Source: CAYJBH01 sp964368625 (lineage in GTDB: Bacteria > Bacillota > Clostridia > Oscillospirales > Ruminococcaceae). From it: DNA of 41,522 nucleotides. The first letter of the stretch is position 1; every line of letters begins with the position of its first letter. This document shows, one piece after another, positions 16,322 through 24,611 of this stretch. The DNA is taken from assembly GCA_964368625.1 (NCBI GenBank), contig CAYJBH010000027.1, positions 1 to 41,522 of the forward strand. Reading direction: 5' to 3'. The notes below the pieces were generated by a model. The model ran no database searches, was not told where the DNA came from, and saw only the letters and a program-made list of their open reading frames with translations. The translations under genes and the position numbers were made by a program.

Positions 16322-17590
16322 ATGATTAATGATAAAGAAAAACAGTATCTTAGAGAACTTGCAACAGAGTATAAAACTCTTTGTGATACCGAAGAAAATC
16401 AGCAAAAAAAACAACAGTGGTTTGATATAAACGATTTAAAAGAAGGTGCAAAACCGGTTTTTATGAACCATTATTGGCCACTTGCTCTTGCCGAAATTTT
16501 TCCAAGCGACAGCTATTTTTGTGAAAGTGAGGATGGCAAGGATTACGAACTTCAGCTAAAAACCAGGTTGTTCTATGCCAAGGAGCTAAAGGACGACAAC
16601 GTGATGGAGCCTGTTATCCATGTGAGACAAATTTTTAGCGCCGATGAGTATCAAGGCTTAGTTGCCGAGAAAAAATATTCCGATCACGGCGGCGATAGCG
16701 GCGCATATGAAATGGTTCCGGTGTTGGTTGAGGAGGAGGATATGAACAAAATTCTCATGCCAAAAATTGAATATGATAGGGAGGCCTCACTACAACTGTT
16801 TAAGGAAGCGCAGGAGATATTTGAACCAACCTTAACCGTTATAAAAAGGCCGTTCACCTTTGCAGCTAAAATACCGGACGAATATTCCTGGCTTAGAGGT
16901 CTAGAAAATACCTATATGGATATATATGATAATCCCGAATGGATGCACAAGGTTTTAGAGAAAATTAAGGAGAATTTTGCTGCACGTTTTGAGATGTATG
17001 AACAGGCAGGGTTATGGGGCACACTTGATAACTCTGAGCCGCTCGGCTCTGCCGGACTAAGATATGCAAGCGGTGTACCTGATTTTCGTGACGTAGATGA
17101 TTGCTTTAACCATAAGGTTAAGGTTTCGGATTCATGGGGGTTTACCTGTGCCGAGGTATTTCACTGTGTATCTAACGATATGCATGATGAGTTTGGCTTC
17201 GACTATGACCGCGAAATTATGAAAATGTTTAAGTATATTAACATCGGTTGTTGCGAGGTGCTTGATAAAAAAATAGATTATTGCAGAACAATTCCCAATG
17301 CAAGAAAGATATCGGTGGCCGAATGGTGTGATGTAGCAAATGCAGCAGAGGAATTAAAGAGAGATTATGTTTATAGCTACCGCGCTGCCGGCATACACTT
17401 TGTTCCGGATGAATGGGATAAGCAAAACGCTGAAAAGGAGCTTAGGGCTGTTTTATCAAATGCGAAAAAGAACGGGTGTAATGTTGAAATTGTTTTAAAT
17501 ATAGGCGGAACACTAGGAAAGAATCCACGAGAAAAGGTTATCGAGTGGTCAAAGCTTGCAAGAGATTTAATTAACGAGTATTATTCATAA
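16322..17590 (+). CDS. UroD/MtaA-superfamily protein, operon copy
   Basis: About 422 residues, cytoplasmic, no signal peptide. The C-terminal two thirds fit the uroporphyrinogen decarboxylase-like TIM barrel used by heme decarboxylase and by corrinoid:CoM methyltransferases. The proteins of this branch are not heme enzymes: the arginine-rich substrate loop of HemE is not seen. No clear HxCG zinc motif is visible, unlike the 31863 paralogue; the nearest features are KVSDSWGFTCAEVFHCVSND and YINIGCCEVLDKKIDYC. The start was set at the ATG 16322 because TGAGGTG precedes it. It lies 13 bp before the second GH117-like gene. Methyl transfer from an O-methyl sugar is an idea from context, not shown. 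Confidence 0.7.
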   Translation: MINDKEKQYLRELATEYKTLCDTEENQQKKQQWFDINDLKEGAKPVFMNHYWPLALAEIFPSDSYFCESEDGKDYELQLKTRLFYAKELKDDNVMEPVIHVRQIFSADEYQGLVAEKKYSDHGGDSGAYEMVPVLVEEEDMNKILMPKIEYDREASLQLFKEAQEIFEPTLTVIKRPFTFAAKIPDEYSWLRGLENTYMDIYDNPEWMHKVLEKIKENFAARFEMYEQAGLWGTLDNSEPLGSAGLRYASGVPDFRDVDDCFNHKVKVSDSWGFTCAEVFHCVSNDMHDEFGFDYDREIMKMFKYINIGCCEVLDKKIDYCRTIPNARKISVAEWCDVANAAEELKRDYVYSYRAAGIHFVPDEWDKQNAEKELRAVLSNAKKNGCNVEIVLNIGGTLGKNPREKVIEWSKLARDLINEYYS

Positions 17591-17603
17591 AAGGAAGATG
17601 AGT

Positions 17604-18668
17604 ATGAAAAAACAAAGCAGCGCAACAAGGCGTGCCATAGAAAGAAATTATTTTCAAAATAGCGACTGGTTTTGTGATTTTACCGAATCAGAACTTAAAG
17701 GTTTTGAGCCGGAAGAAGGTGTTCATCGCAGAGACCCAAGCAGCGTAATATTGGTTGATGGTCTTTACTATGTTTACTACACGAAATCTTACGGTCCTCA
17801 TGTTGGCTTTCATTCGGGTGACCTTAATGCAAAGGTGTTTCCGTGGGATCACTCAGAGGTTTGGTATGCAACATCAAAAGATGGTTACAGCTGGGAAGAA
17901 CAGGGCTTAGTATTGTCACGCGGAGAACCGGGCAGTTATGATGACCGAAGTGTTTTTACAGCCGAAATATTAAAATATGATGGCGGTTACTATCTTGTTT
18001 ATCAAACGGTACAGCACCCCTATGTTAATCGTAGTATCGAGTGTATTGCTATAGCTAAATCAGCTAGCCCGAAAGGCCCCTTCGTAAAATCAGAGGCTCC
18101 TATTCTAATGCCGACACAGGATGGTGTTTGGAAAGGGGAAGAGGATAATAGATTTGCGGTAGAAAAGAAGGGTAGCTTTGATAGCCATAAGGTTCACGAC
18201 CCACTACTATTTCATTATAGAAATAAGTTTTACCTTTATTATAAAGGAGAGCCCATGGGTGAAGAGGTCTTTATGGGTGGCAGAGAGACGATGTGGGGTG
18301 TTGCAATTGCCGACAACATTATGGGTCCTTATGTAAGAAGTGAGTATAACCCTATAACCAACAGTGGACACGAAACCTGCCTTTGGAAGTATAAAGAAGG
18401 TATTGCGGCATTCTTGAGGACAGACGGAGTAGAAAAAAACACGCTTCAGTTTGCCGAAGACGGAGTTAATTTTGAGATAAAATCCGTAATTAAAGGCGGA
18501 CCTGAAGCGTCTGGGCCCTACCGTGCGGATGAAATTGGAGATGATCCACATGATGGCATGAGATGGGGGTTGTCGCACAATGTGGACAGAGAATGGGGTT
18601 ACATAATAAGATTTGATCTTAACACCGTTCAGCGAGATACATTTAAAAAAAGGGCGGTGTATGAATAA
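17604..18668 (+). CDS. GH117-like hydrolase, second copy
   Basis: 354 residues, cytoplasmic beta-propeller. It shares with the 7627 copy the family blocks GVHRRDPSSVI, YYVYYTKS, RGEPGSYDDRS, SFDSHKVHDPLLFHYRNKFY, MWGVAIADNIMGPYV and ITNSGHETCLW. The two proteins are clearly paralogous but well diverged in loops (for example the segment after YYTKS and the region near residue 170), so they likely act on different oligosaccharides or linkages. The start at ATG 17604 is favoured over 17598, which sits directly on the AAGGAAG ribosome site. It closes the first half of the operon, ahead of the 66-bp repeat array. Confidence 0.75.
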   Translation: MKKQSSATRRAIERNYFQNSDWFCDFTESELKGFEPEEGVHRRDPSSVILVDGLYYVYYTKSYGPHVGFHSGDLNAKVFPWDHSEVWYATSKDGYSWEEQGLVLSRGEPGSYDDRSVFTAEILKYDGGYYLVYQTVQHPYVNRSIECIAIAKSASPKGPFVKSEAPILMPTQDGVWKGEEDNRFAVEKKGSFDSHKVHDPLLFHYRNKFYLYYKGEPMGEEVFMGGRETMWGVAIADNIMGPYVRSEYNPITNSGHETCLWKYKEGIAAFLRTDGVEKNTLQFAEDGVNFEIKSVIKGGPEASGPYRADEIGDDPHDGMRWGLSHNVDREWGYIIRFDLNTVQRDTFKKRAVYE

Positions 18669-18680
18669 ATCGTCTCCGGC

Positions 18681-18959
18681 AAAGCCGGAGCCTTTGGAAA
18701 TACTATTACATAGTATTTCTTGAGCAAATAGGCATCGACTTACTTCAAAGCCGGAGCCTTTGGAAATACTATTACATAGTATTTCTTAAGCAANNNNNNN
18801 NNNNNNNNNNNNNNNNNNNNNNNNNNNNNNNNNNNNNNNNNNNNNNNNNNNNNNNNNNNNNNNNNNNNNNNNNNNNNNNNNNNNNNNNNNNNNCCTTTGG
18901 AAATACTATTACATAGTATTTCTTAAGCAATTAGGCATCGACTTACTTTAAAGCCGGAG
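18681..18959 (+). repeat. Tandem 66-bp repeats with internal hairpin, interrupted by an assembly gap
   Basis: AAAGCCGGAG starts at 18681 and again at 18747 (period 66), and the copy to the right of the N run ends with the same word at 18950, so at least three units exist. Each unit holds the perfect 10-bp inverted repeat GAAATACTAT-tac-ATAGTATTTC, then GGCATCGACTTACTT. Units differ at a few positions (TTGAGCAAA against TTAAGCAAT). The first is preceded by CTCCGGC, making a second hairpin CTCCGGC-AAA-GCCGGAG. Between two halves of a sugar operon, the array could act as transcript processing, stability or partial termination signals. There are no variable spacers, so it is not a CRISPR array. 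Confidence 0.8.
18794..18893. other. Assembly gap of 100 N
   Basis: Exactly 100 N, the conventional mark for a gap of unknown size. It lies inside the 66-bp repeat array, which explains why assembly failed. True distance, repeat number and even continuity of the two flanks are unverified. Confidence 0.95.
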
Positions 18960-19067
18960 TTGTTGACTTTACTGTGAAATATCGATGAAGTACTTGTTGA
19001 TTTAGATAATCTCCGACATTTCGGAGCTAAACTAGTTGGTTTTGTTAATAATAAAAAAGGAGAATAA

Positions 19068-20513
19068 ATGATAGTTGAAAAGTTTTTAATCGGTGGCGAG
19101 CTTTGTGATAGTTTTAATTCCGAGGTTATCGAGGTTTCAAACCCGTTTAACGGTGAGATTGTAGGAACCGTGCCCAAGGGAACAAAGGAGGATGCCGATA
19201 AGGTTTTAGCAACCGCAAAGGCCGCACAAAAGGAGTGGTCAAGACTTACCTATGTTCAAAGAGCAGAATATGTAAACGAGCTTGCTGACATACTGGCTGA
19301 TAATCGTGAAGTGCTTGCCAAGCTGTTAACATCAGAACATGGCAAGGTTTTAAATGAAGCTCTTGGTGAGGTTGACGGTTCGATTGGTTTTCTAAGATAT
19401 GCAGCTCATTCGGCAAGAAGGGTTGAAGGAGAGTTAATAACATCAGAAAATGTTAATGAACACGCCTTTATTCATCGAGTTCCTTATGGTGTTGTTGTTG
19501 GTATTGTTGCCTGGAACTTTCCGTTAGCACTTGCGGCAAGAAAGATAGGTAATGCCCTTGTGTGTGGAAACACCATGGTGGTTAAGCCGCCATCCGAAAC
19601 ACCGTTAACGGTTATGAGATTTGCAAGACTTATTGCAGAAAAAAGCAGTATGCCAAAAGGTGTTTTAAACTTTATTACCGGCTCGGGTAGGGTTGTGGGT
19701 GATGCACTTGTTCGCAATGATGTAACGCAGCTTGTTACCTTAACAGGTAGTACCGGTGCCGGTATTGAGGTGTTTAAGGCTGCTGCAGATAATGTAGTTG
19801 ATGTCCATCTTGAGCTTGGCGGTAAAGCACCTTACATCGTTATGAACGACGCCAATATCGATAAGGCGGCAAGATGTGCCGCAATTGCAAGGTATAGCAA
19901 CTGTGGTCAGATATGCACATGTAACGAACGTATGTATGTTCATGCAGATATATATGATGAATTTATTAAAAAATTCATCGAATACAGCAGGCAACAGGTT
20001 GTTGGAGACCCAACCGATCCTAAGAGTACCATTGGTCCGAAGGTATCGGCAGTTGAGGTTCAAAAACTCAACGAGATGAAACAACAGGCTATAGAGCAGG
20101 GTGCGAAGGTGTTAATGGACATGACACCGCAGATGCTTCCAAACGATAAGGGTAACTGGTACTACCCGATGTTGCTTGAGGTTCCGAATAACAGCAACGT
20201 ATTAATGCAAACCGAGATATTCGGGCCTATGCTTGGTGTTATGAAAATAAATTCGATAGATGAAGCCATAGATTGTGCTAACGATTGTGAATACGGGTTA
20301 TCTGCCTACCTATTCTCTGCCGATGTTAGAAACATAATGAAAGCAACAAACGAACTTGAATTCGGCGAACTGTATATTAACCGTGAGAATGGTGAGCTGA
20401 TTAATGGATTCCACAACGGATACAAGAAAAGCGGACTCGGAGGAGAGGACGGGAAATACGGTTTGGAAGGATATCTTCAAAAGAAGATGGTGTATGTAAA
20501 CTACAACTTTTAG
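19068..20513 (+). CDS. AldA-type aldehyde dehydrogenase, probable 3,6-anhydro-L-galactose dehydrogenase
   Basis: 481 residues, soluble NAD(P)-dependent aldehyde dehydrogenase. NAD region: VAWNFPLALAARKIGNAL, VVKPPSETP and TGSTGAG. Catalytic residues: Glu in LELGGKAP and Cys283 in NCGQICTCNERMYV. The C-terminus, FGELYINRENGELINGFHNG with YKKSGLGGEDGKYG, is the diagnostic AldA (lactaldehyde/glycolaldehyde dehydrogenase) ending. Characterised dehydrogenases that oxidise 3,6-anhydro-L-galactose to anhydrogalactonate belong to this general ALDH type, and the next gene is a probable anhydrogalactonate cycloisomerase, so this role is favoured over lactaldehyde oxidation. Ribosome site AAAGGAG precedes the ATG; stop and next start are 18 bp apart. 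Confidence 0.82.
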   Translation: MIVEKFLIGGELCDSFNSEVIEVSNPFNGEIVGTVPKGTKEDADKVLATAKAAQKEWSRLTYVQRAEYVNELADILADNREVLAKLLTSEHGKVLNEALGEVDGSIGFLRYAAHSARRVEGELITSENVNEHAFIHRVPYGVVVGIVAWNFPLALAARKIGNALVCGNTMVVKPPSETPLTVMRFARLIAEKSSMPKGVLNFITGSGRVVGDALVRNDVTQLVTLTGSTGAGIEVFKAAADNVVDVHLELGGKAPYIVMNDANIDKAARCAAIARYSNCGQICTCNERMYVHADIYDEFIKKFIEYSRQQVVGDPTDPKSTIGPKVSAVEVQKLNEMKQQAIEQGAKVLMDMTPQMLPNDKGNWYYPMLLEVPNNSNVLMQTEIFGPMLGVMKINSIDEAIDCANDCEYGLSAYLFSADVRNIMKATNELEFGELYINRENGELINGFHNGYKKSGLGGEDGKYGLEGYLQKKMVYVNYNF

Positions 20514-20531
20514 CACAACAAAGGAGCTTTA

Positions 20532-21623
20532 ATGCAAAACACAATTAAAAGTATTGACGTTCAATACTATCCGCTTCCACTTGAAGGCAATCTTGTTGAT
20601 GCACTACATGGTAAACACGAAAAATTTGAGCTTATCGTAGCCGAGATAACCTTAGATAACGGTGTTGTAGGAACAGGATACAGCTATACCGGAGGTATCG
20701 GCGGGGAGGCGATTGCCAAACTGCTAGAGTTTGATCTCGCACCGCGGTTTATAGGTGAATCGGTAGAAAATCCATTCACCCTTAACTACAAAATGAATAA
20801 ATCTATACACTATGTTGCACGTGGGGGAATAGCTTCCTTTGCAATATCTGCACTTGATATTGCGGTTTGGGATGCAAAGCTTAAAAGTGAAGGCGTTGCC
20901 ATTGCTGACTATTACGGAACTCGCAACGAAGGGGTTAGTACCTATCACGGAGGGATTGACCTAATGTATACCGAGAAAGAGCTGTTAGAAAGTATAGAAA
21001 ATAAGCTTTTAGAAGGCCATAATGCGGTGAAAATTAAGGTTGGAAGAGAAGATGAAATAGAAGATATTAACAGAGTTAAGGCGGTTCGTGGCCTTATAGG
21101 TAACAACAGTAAGTTTGCGATTGATGCCAATATGGTATGGAGTGTGGATAAGGCAAAGCGAATGGCAAAATCGTTAGAGGAGTTTAATCTTTTTTGGCTT
21201 GAAGAACCAACCGACCCGGATAACTATGAAGGATATGCAGAGATAGCAGCGAGCACTAAAATACCGATAGCAATGGGCGAAAATCTTCATATACCATATG
21301 AACATAAGCTTGCAATGGATATAGGTAAGGTGACAGAAATTATACCTGATTGTAGCAACATCTGCGGAATATCCGGTTTCTTTGAGGTTGCAAAGCTTGC
21401 AAAGGAACGAGGGTTAAAGGTAAACTCTCATGGTGCACAAGAGCTGCATGTTAATGTTTTAGGAGCGCTCGACAATGCCGGACTTGTAGAGTTCCATAGT
21501 TTTCCGATATATAAATACATTAACGAACCTTTAAATGTTAACAATGGTATACTAATTCCAAGTAAAAATCATGGAATTGGAGTTTCATTTAACACAGAAT
21601 TAATACAAAAGAGTGTAGTTTAA
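20532..21623 (+). CDS. Enolase-superfamily enzyme, probable 3,6-anhydro-L-galactonate cycloisomerase
   Basis: 363 residues, MR/MLE subgroup of the enolase superfamily. Catalytic Lys169 lies in AVKIKVG (KxK with Lys167). Metal ligands are Asp198 (DANMVW), Glu224 (EEPTDPDNYEG) and Glu250 (MGENLH). The second acid/base region is His300 in SHGAQELH. The N-terminal capping domain has LHGKHEKFELIVAEITLDNG and GTGYSYTGGIGG, which I recall in bacterial anhydrogalactonate cycloisomerase. That enzyme opens the anhydro ring of 3,6-anhydro-L-galactonate to give 2-keto-3-deoxy-L-galactonate. Preceded by the aldehyde dehydrogenase and followed, after a promoter, by GntR and two dehydrogenases, as expected for this pathway. 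Another sugar-acid dehydratase activity is the main alternative. Confidence 0.75.
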   Translation: MQNTIKSIDVQYYPLPLEGNLVDALHGKHEKFELIVAEITLDNGVVGTGYSYTGGIGGEAIAKLLEFDLAPRFIGESVENPFTLNYKMNKSIHYVARGGIASFAISALDIAVWDAKLKSEGVAIADYYGTRNEGVSTYHGGIDLMYTEKELLESIENKLLEGHNAVKIKVGREDEIEDINRVKAVRGLIGNNSKFAIDANMVWSVDKAKRMAKSLEEFNLFWLEEPTDPDNYEGYAEIAASTKIPIAMGENLHIPYEHKLAMDIGKVTEIIPDCSNICGISGFFEVAKLAKERGLKVNSHGAQELHVNVLGALDNAGLVEFHSFPIYKYINEPLNVNNGILIPSKNHGIGVSFNTELIQKSVV

Positions 21624-21680
21624 AGATCTAACTCGCCTGTTTTTCCCACGGTTAAGCGAAATATTTTATTTGATATTCAG

Positions 21681-21716
21681 TTGTATTCATTAAAATAGTA
21701 TGCTATAATGTATACG
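21681..21716 (+). promoter_or_regulatory. gntR promoter with overlapping candidate operator
   Basis: TTGTAT (21681-21686), 17-bp spacer, TATAAT (21704-21709). The 9-mer ATGTATACG (21708-21716) overlaps the end of the -10 box and is identical to the site at 7465, consistent with autoregulation of the GntR protein and control of the GH117 operon. Confidence 0.6.
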
Positions 21717-21749
21717 AAAAATATTTTTACCGGGGTTAAGGAGTAGATT

Positions 21750-22442
21750 ATGGCACGATTAAAGAGTAGCCTTGTTGATGACACAACAAACGAAATCATG
21801 CAGCGAATTAAGGATCACAAGTATTCTGCCGGAGAGGTGGTTTCGGAGGTTGCGCTTGCCGAGGAGCTAAATGTTAGCAGAACTCCGGTAAGAGAAGCAA
21901 TAATGCGGTTGTTAGATTTTGGTGTGCTTGAAAGAACTGCCACTAAGGTTGTGGTTAAGCCTTTAACACTAAACGATATCGTTGAGATATTAGAGGTGAG
22001 GGAGGCTGTTGAAATTATGAGTATAAAGCTGATTTTAAGAAAAGGTGGTTTAACTAAATCGCAGCTTAAGGAGCTTGAAAAAATTAGCAATGACTTTGAG
22101 AAAACTGTTTCAGACCACGACTATGGCGAAAATTTTGGTTTAGACAATCTTTTTCATGAGAAGTTGGTTAGTTATTCCGGAAACTCGAGATTAACAGATA
22201 TATCAAAACGAATTAGCATTCAATCGCAACGCTCAAGATGGATAACAACCATAACCCCGGCAAGACATATTAGTTCGGCAAATGAACACGAAGAAATATT
22301 AAATGCACTAAAGTCTAAGGATGAGGATGCAACAAAAAAAGCTATTACATCACATTTTACCAATTCACTAAATAACTACAAGAGTATCTTGATGGATGAT
22401 AAATTGATAAATATGATGAAGGAGCTTAAAGGAATTATATAG
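21750..22442 (+). CDS. GntR-family regulator, FCD subfamily
   Basis: 230 residues. N-terminal winged helix (about 8-72) with the GntR recognition segment VALAEELNVSRTPVREAIMR. The C-terminal helical FCD domain keeps the likely metal and ligand residues: Asp and His of LDNLFHEKL, His of SANEHEEIL and His of ITSHF. FCD regulators usually sense sugar acids or other carboxylates, which suits a regulator within a sugar-acid pathway; an intermediate such as a keto-deoxy acid is a reasonable inducer guess. Ribosome site AAGGAG precedes the ATG. It has its own promoter with a possible autoregulatory site. The SDR follows after about 80 bp. Confidence 0.88.
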   Translation: MARLKSSLVDDTTNEIMQRIKDHKYSAGEVVSEVALAEELNVSRTPVREAIMRLLDFGVLERTATKVVVKPLTLNDIVEILEVREAVEIMSIKLILRKGGLTKSQLKELEKISNDFEKTVSDHDYGENFGLDNLFHEKLVSYSGNSRLTDISKRISIQSQRSRWITTITPARHISSANEHEEILNALKSKDEDATKKAITSHFTNSLNNYKSILMDDKLINMMKELKGII

Positions 22443-22520
22443 TAAACCAAAGCATATCGTGTGAGCACTGTTGCAAACAGCTCTACGAATGTAGAGGTGT
22501 TTAATAAAGGAGATATTATT

Positions 22521-23318
22521 ATGAGCAACATGTTTTCACTTGAAGGTAAGATAGCACTGGTAACAGGAGGGTCTTACGGAATAGGCTATGCGATAGCACA
22601 GGGTCTTTCGGCAGCGGGTGCAACGATTGTTTTTAACGACCTTAATGAAGAGTTGGTACAAAAAGGCCTTGATGCATATAAGGCAGAGGGCATTGATGCA
22701 AAAGGTTATGTTTGCAATGTTACCGATGAGGATGCAGTAAACGAGATGGTTGCAAAGGTTGAAAAAGACGTTGGCATTATTGATATACTTGTAAATAATG
22801 CTGGCATTATAAAGAGAATTCCTATGTGCGAGATGAGTGCTGCAGATTTTCGCCAGGTAATAGATGTAGACCTCAATGCTCCTTTTATCGTATCAAAGGC
22901 TGTTATACCGTCTATGATTAAAAAGGGTCACGGCAAGATAATTAACATCTGTTCCATGATGAGCGAGCTCGGTAGGGAAACCGTTTCAGCATATGCCGCT
23001 GCTAAGGGTGGCCTGAAAATGTTAACACGAAACATTTGTTCGGAGTACGGAAGCTATAACATTCAGTGCAATGGATTAGGACCCGGTTACATTGCAACAC
23101 CTCAAACTGCACCACTTCGTGAGCCACAGGCAGATGGCTCTAAACATCCTTTCGATCAGTTTATACTTGCAAAAACACCGGCAGAGCGTTGGGGATCACC
23201 GGAGGATCTTGCGGGTCCGGCAGTTTTTCTTGCTAGCGAGGCATCAAATTTTGTAAACGGACATGTACTGTATGTTGATGGTGGAATTCTAGCCTATATC
23301 GGCAAACAACCCAAATAA
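22521..23318 (+). CDS. KduD/gluconate 5-dehydrogenase-like SDR
   Basis: 265 residues, classical NAD(P) SDR: TGGSYGIG nucleotide motif, NNAG (about 91), catalytic Ser145, Tyr158 and Lys162 (YAAAK), and a C-terminal NGHVLYVDGG tail. Closest recognisable group is 2-keto-3-deoxygluconate 5-dehydrogenase (KduD) and gluconate 5-dehydrogenase. In the anhydrogalactose pathway an SDR reduces 2,5-diketo-3-deoxygalactonate to KDG, which is the suggested role. The start was set at ATG 22521, which has AAAGGAG 8 nt upstream; a longer frame from GTG 22461 exists but carries a tail unlike the family. Confidence 0.82.
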   Translation: MSNMFSLEGKIALVTGGSYGIGYAIAQGLSAAGATIVFNDLNEELVQKGLDAYKAEGIDAKGYVCNVTDEDAVNEMVAKVEKDVGIIDILVNNAGIIKRIPMCEMSAADFRQVIDVDLNAPFIVSKAVIPSMIKKGHGKIINICSMMSELGRETVSAYAAAKGGLKMLTRNICSEYGSYNIQCNGLGPGYIATPQTAPLREPQADGSKHPFDQFILAKTPAERWGSPEDLAGPAVFLASEASNFVNGHVLYVDGGILAYIGKQPK

Positions 23319-23348
23319 TTAAATCTTGAACTATGAGGAAATATTGAT

Positions 23349-24362
23349 ATGAAATCTGCACAGATAGTAGAAAAAAAGATTATTAAGGTGGTTGATGCCG
23401 CCGAACCGCAGATAGTTAATTCCACCGATGTTAAGGTAAGAGTTAAGGCGGTGGGCATATGCGGAACTGACCTACACATATTTAAGGATGGACGAGCCGA
23501 CGTTGTTTTTCCCCGTATAATGGGGCATGAGCTCTCGGGAGAGGTTGTTGAAATAGGTTCGGATGTTAAGGAGTTAAAGATAGGCGATAGGGTGGTTTTA
23601 GATCCCGTGTTTGCCTGCGGAGATTGTCCAACCTGCAAAAAGGGATATCAGAATGTTTGTTCTAATGTTAGCTGTTACGGAGTTCAGATGGATGGTGGCT
23701 TTCAGGAATATATAGTAGAGGATCAAAAACACTTTTATTCATTCCCAGATTCCATCAGCTATGAGCAGGCAGCATTAGCAGAGCCTTATTCAATCGGCGT
23801 TAATATTTTAGATAGGGCATCAGCCACATCGGATGACAATATTATAGTAATTGGTTCAGGAACTATAGGCCTTGCCATACTACAGGTAGCAAAAGGGATA
23901 GGTGCAAGAGTTTTTGTTGCCGATGTTGTAGATACTAAGCTTGCAAAGGCAAAATTGCTTGGTGCAGATGAAACCTGCAACAGTAAAACCGAAAATCTTG
24001 CAGAAAAGGCTGAGGCGTTTGCTCCCGGTGGATTTGACGTTGTTATAGATGCAGTAGGTGTTACCTCGCTTTTTCAGCAATCGATTGAGTTTGCAGCGCC
24101 TCGTGCTAGGGTTATGTCTATAGGTTTTACAGCCGAGCCTGCTCAAATTTCTCCGATTGTTATTACGAAAAAAGAGCTTAGCATTATCGGTTCAAGGATG
24201 AATAACTTTAAATTTCCAAAGGTTATGCAGATGTTGTTAGACGGCAAGATGAATGCCGACAGCATGGTTTCGAAAAAATATTCAATAAATGATATACAAG
24301 AAGCATTTGAAGAGACTCTAAACGACGGTGAGAATACTGTTAAAACACTAATCACCTTTTAA
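23349..24362 (+). CDS. Zinc-dependent alcohol dehydrogenase (MDR), probable sugar-acid 5-dehydrogenase
   Basis: 337 residues, medium-chain dehydrogenase. Catalytic zinc ligands: Cys of GICGTD, His/Glu of MGHELSGEV and Glu of LAEPYSIG. Structural zinc: FACGDCPTCKKGYQNVC (four Cys). Nucleotide motif: IGSGTIGLAILQVAKG. Related members oxidise sugar alcohols and sugar acids (sorbitol, threonine, galactonate types). In the proposed pathway it would oxidise 2-keto-3-deoxy-L-galactonate at C5, paired with the SDR just upstream (30 bp gap). The two could also be assigned in reverse. It ends the plus-strand cluster at the terminators 24388-24594. Confidence 0.82.
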   Translation: MKSAQIVEKKIIKVVDAAEPQIVNSTDVKVRVKAVGICGTDLHIFKDGRADVVFPRIMGHELSGEVVEIGSDVKELKIGDRVVLDPVFACGDCPTCKKGYQNVCSNVSCYGVQMDGGFQEYIVEDQKHFYSFPDSISYEQAALAEPYSIGVNILDRASATSDDNIIVIGSGTIGLAILQVAKGIGARVFVADVVDTKLAKAKLLGADETCNSKTENLAEKAEAFAPGGFDVVIDAVGVTSLFQQSIEFAAPRARVMSIGFTAEPAQISPIVITKKELSIIGSRMNNFKFPKVMQMLLDGKMNADSMVSKKYSINDIQEAFEETLNDGENTVKTLITF

Positions 24363-24387
24363 TTCAACATAACCAAACTAACAAAAT

Positions 24388-24410
24388 CCACCGGAATAAG
24401 CGGTGGGTTT
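24388..24410 (+). terminator. Terminator of the anhydrosugar gene cluster
   Basis: CCACCG (24388-24393) pairs with CGGTGG (24401-24406) over a 7-nt loop and is followed by GTTTTGG. Short stem, 26 bp after the alcohol dehydrogenase stop. Confidence 0.6.
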
Positions 24411-24558
24411 TGGCTATCGCAAAAGTTTGCCGGTTGTTCAATAAATTCACTATGTTATTACCCTAATACCTTTACAAATAAATGGCTTTACGAATTCTAA
24501 ATTTCGCCTCAAATGTCACCGAATTTGGCATTTAAAGGGGTAATCCTTTGTTTTAGAA

Positions 24559-24594
24559 AACAAGCCCACCGGGAATACAACCGGTGGGCTTGTT
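24559..24594. terminator. Bidirectional terminator between convergent operons
   Basis: AACAAGCCCACCGG (24559-24572) and CCGGTGGGCTTGTT (24581-24594) are perfect complements, a 14-bp stem with an 8-nt loop. T-rich sequence follows on both strands. It stops both the plus cluster and the minus-strand mutase operon. Confidence 0.85.
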
Positions 24595-24611
24595 ATTGTT
24601 TATAGCTGGCC

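Noticed and set aside
16322..17590. True heme-pathway HemE
   Set aside because: There are three divergent copies in sugar operons, no other heme genes, and the HemE N-terminal arginine motif is not visible.
18681..18959. Possible CRISPR array
   Set aside because: The whole 66-bp unit is conserved, including what would be spacers, and no cas genes are near.
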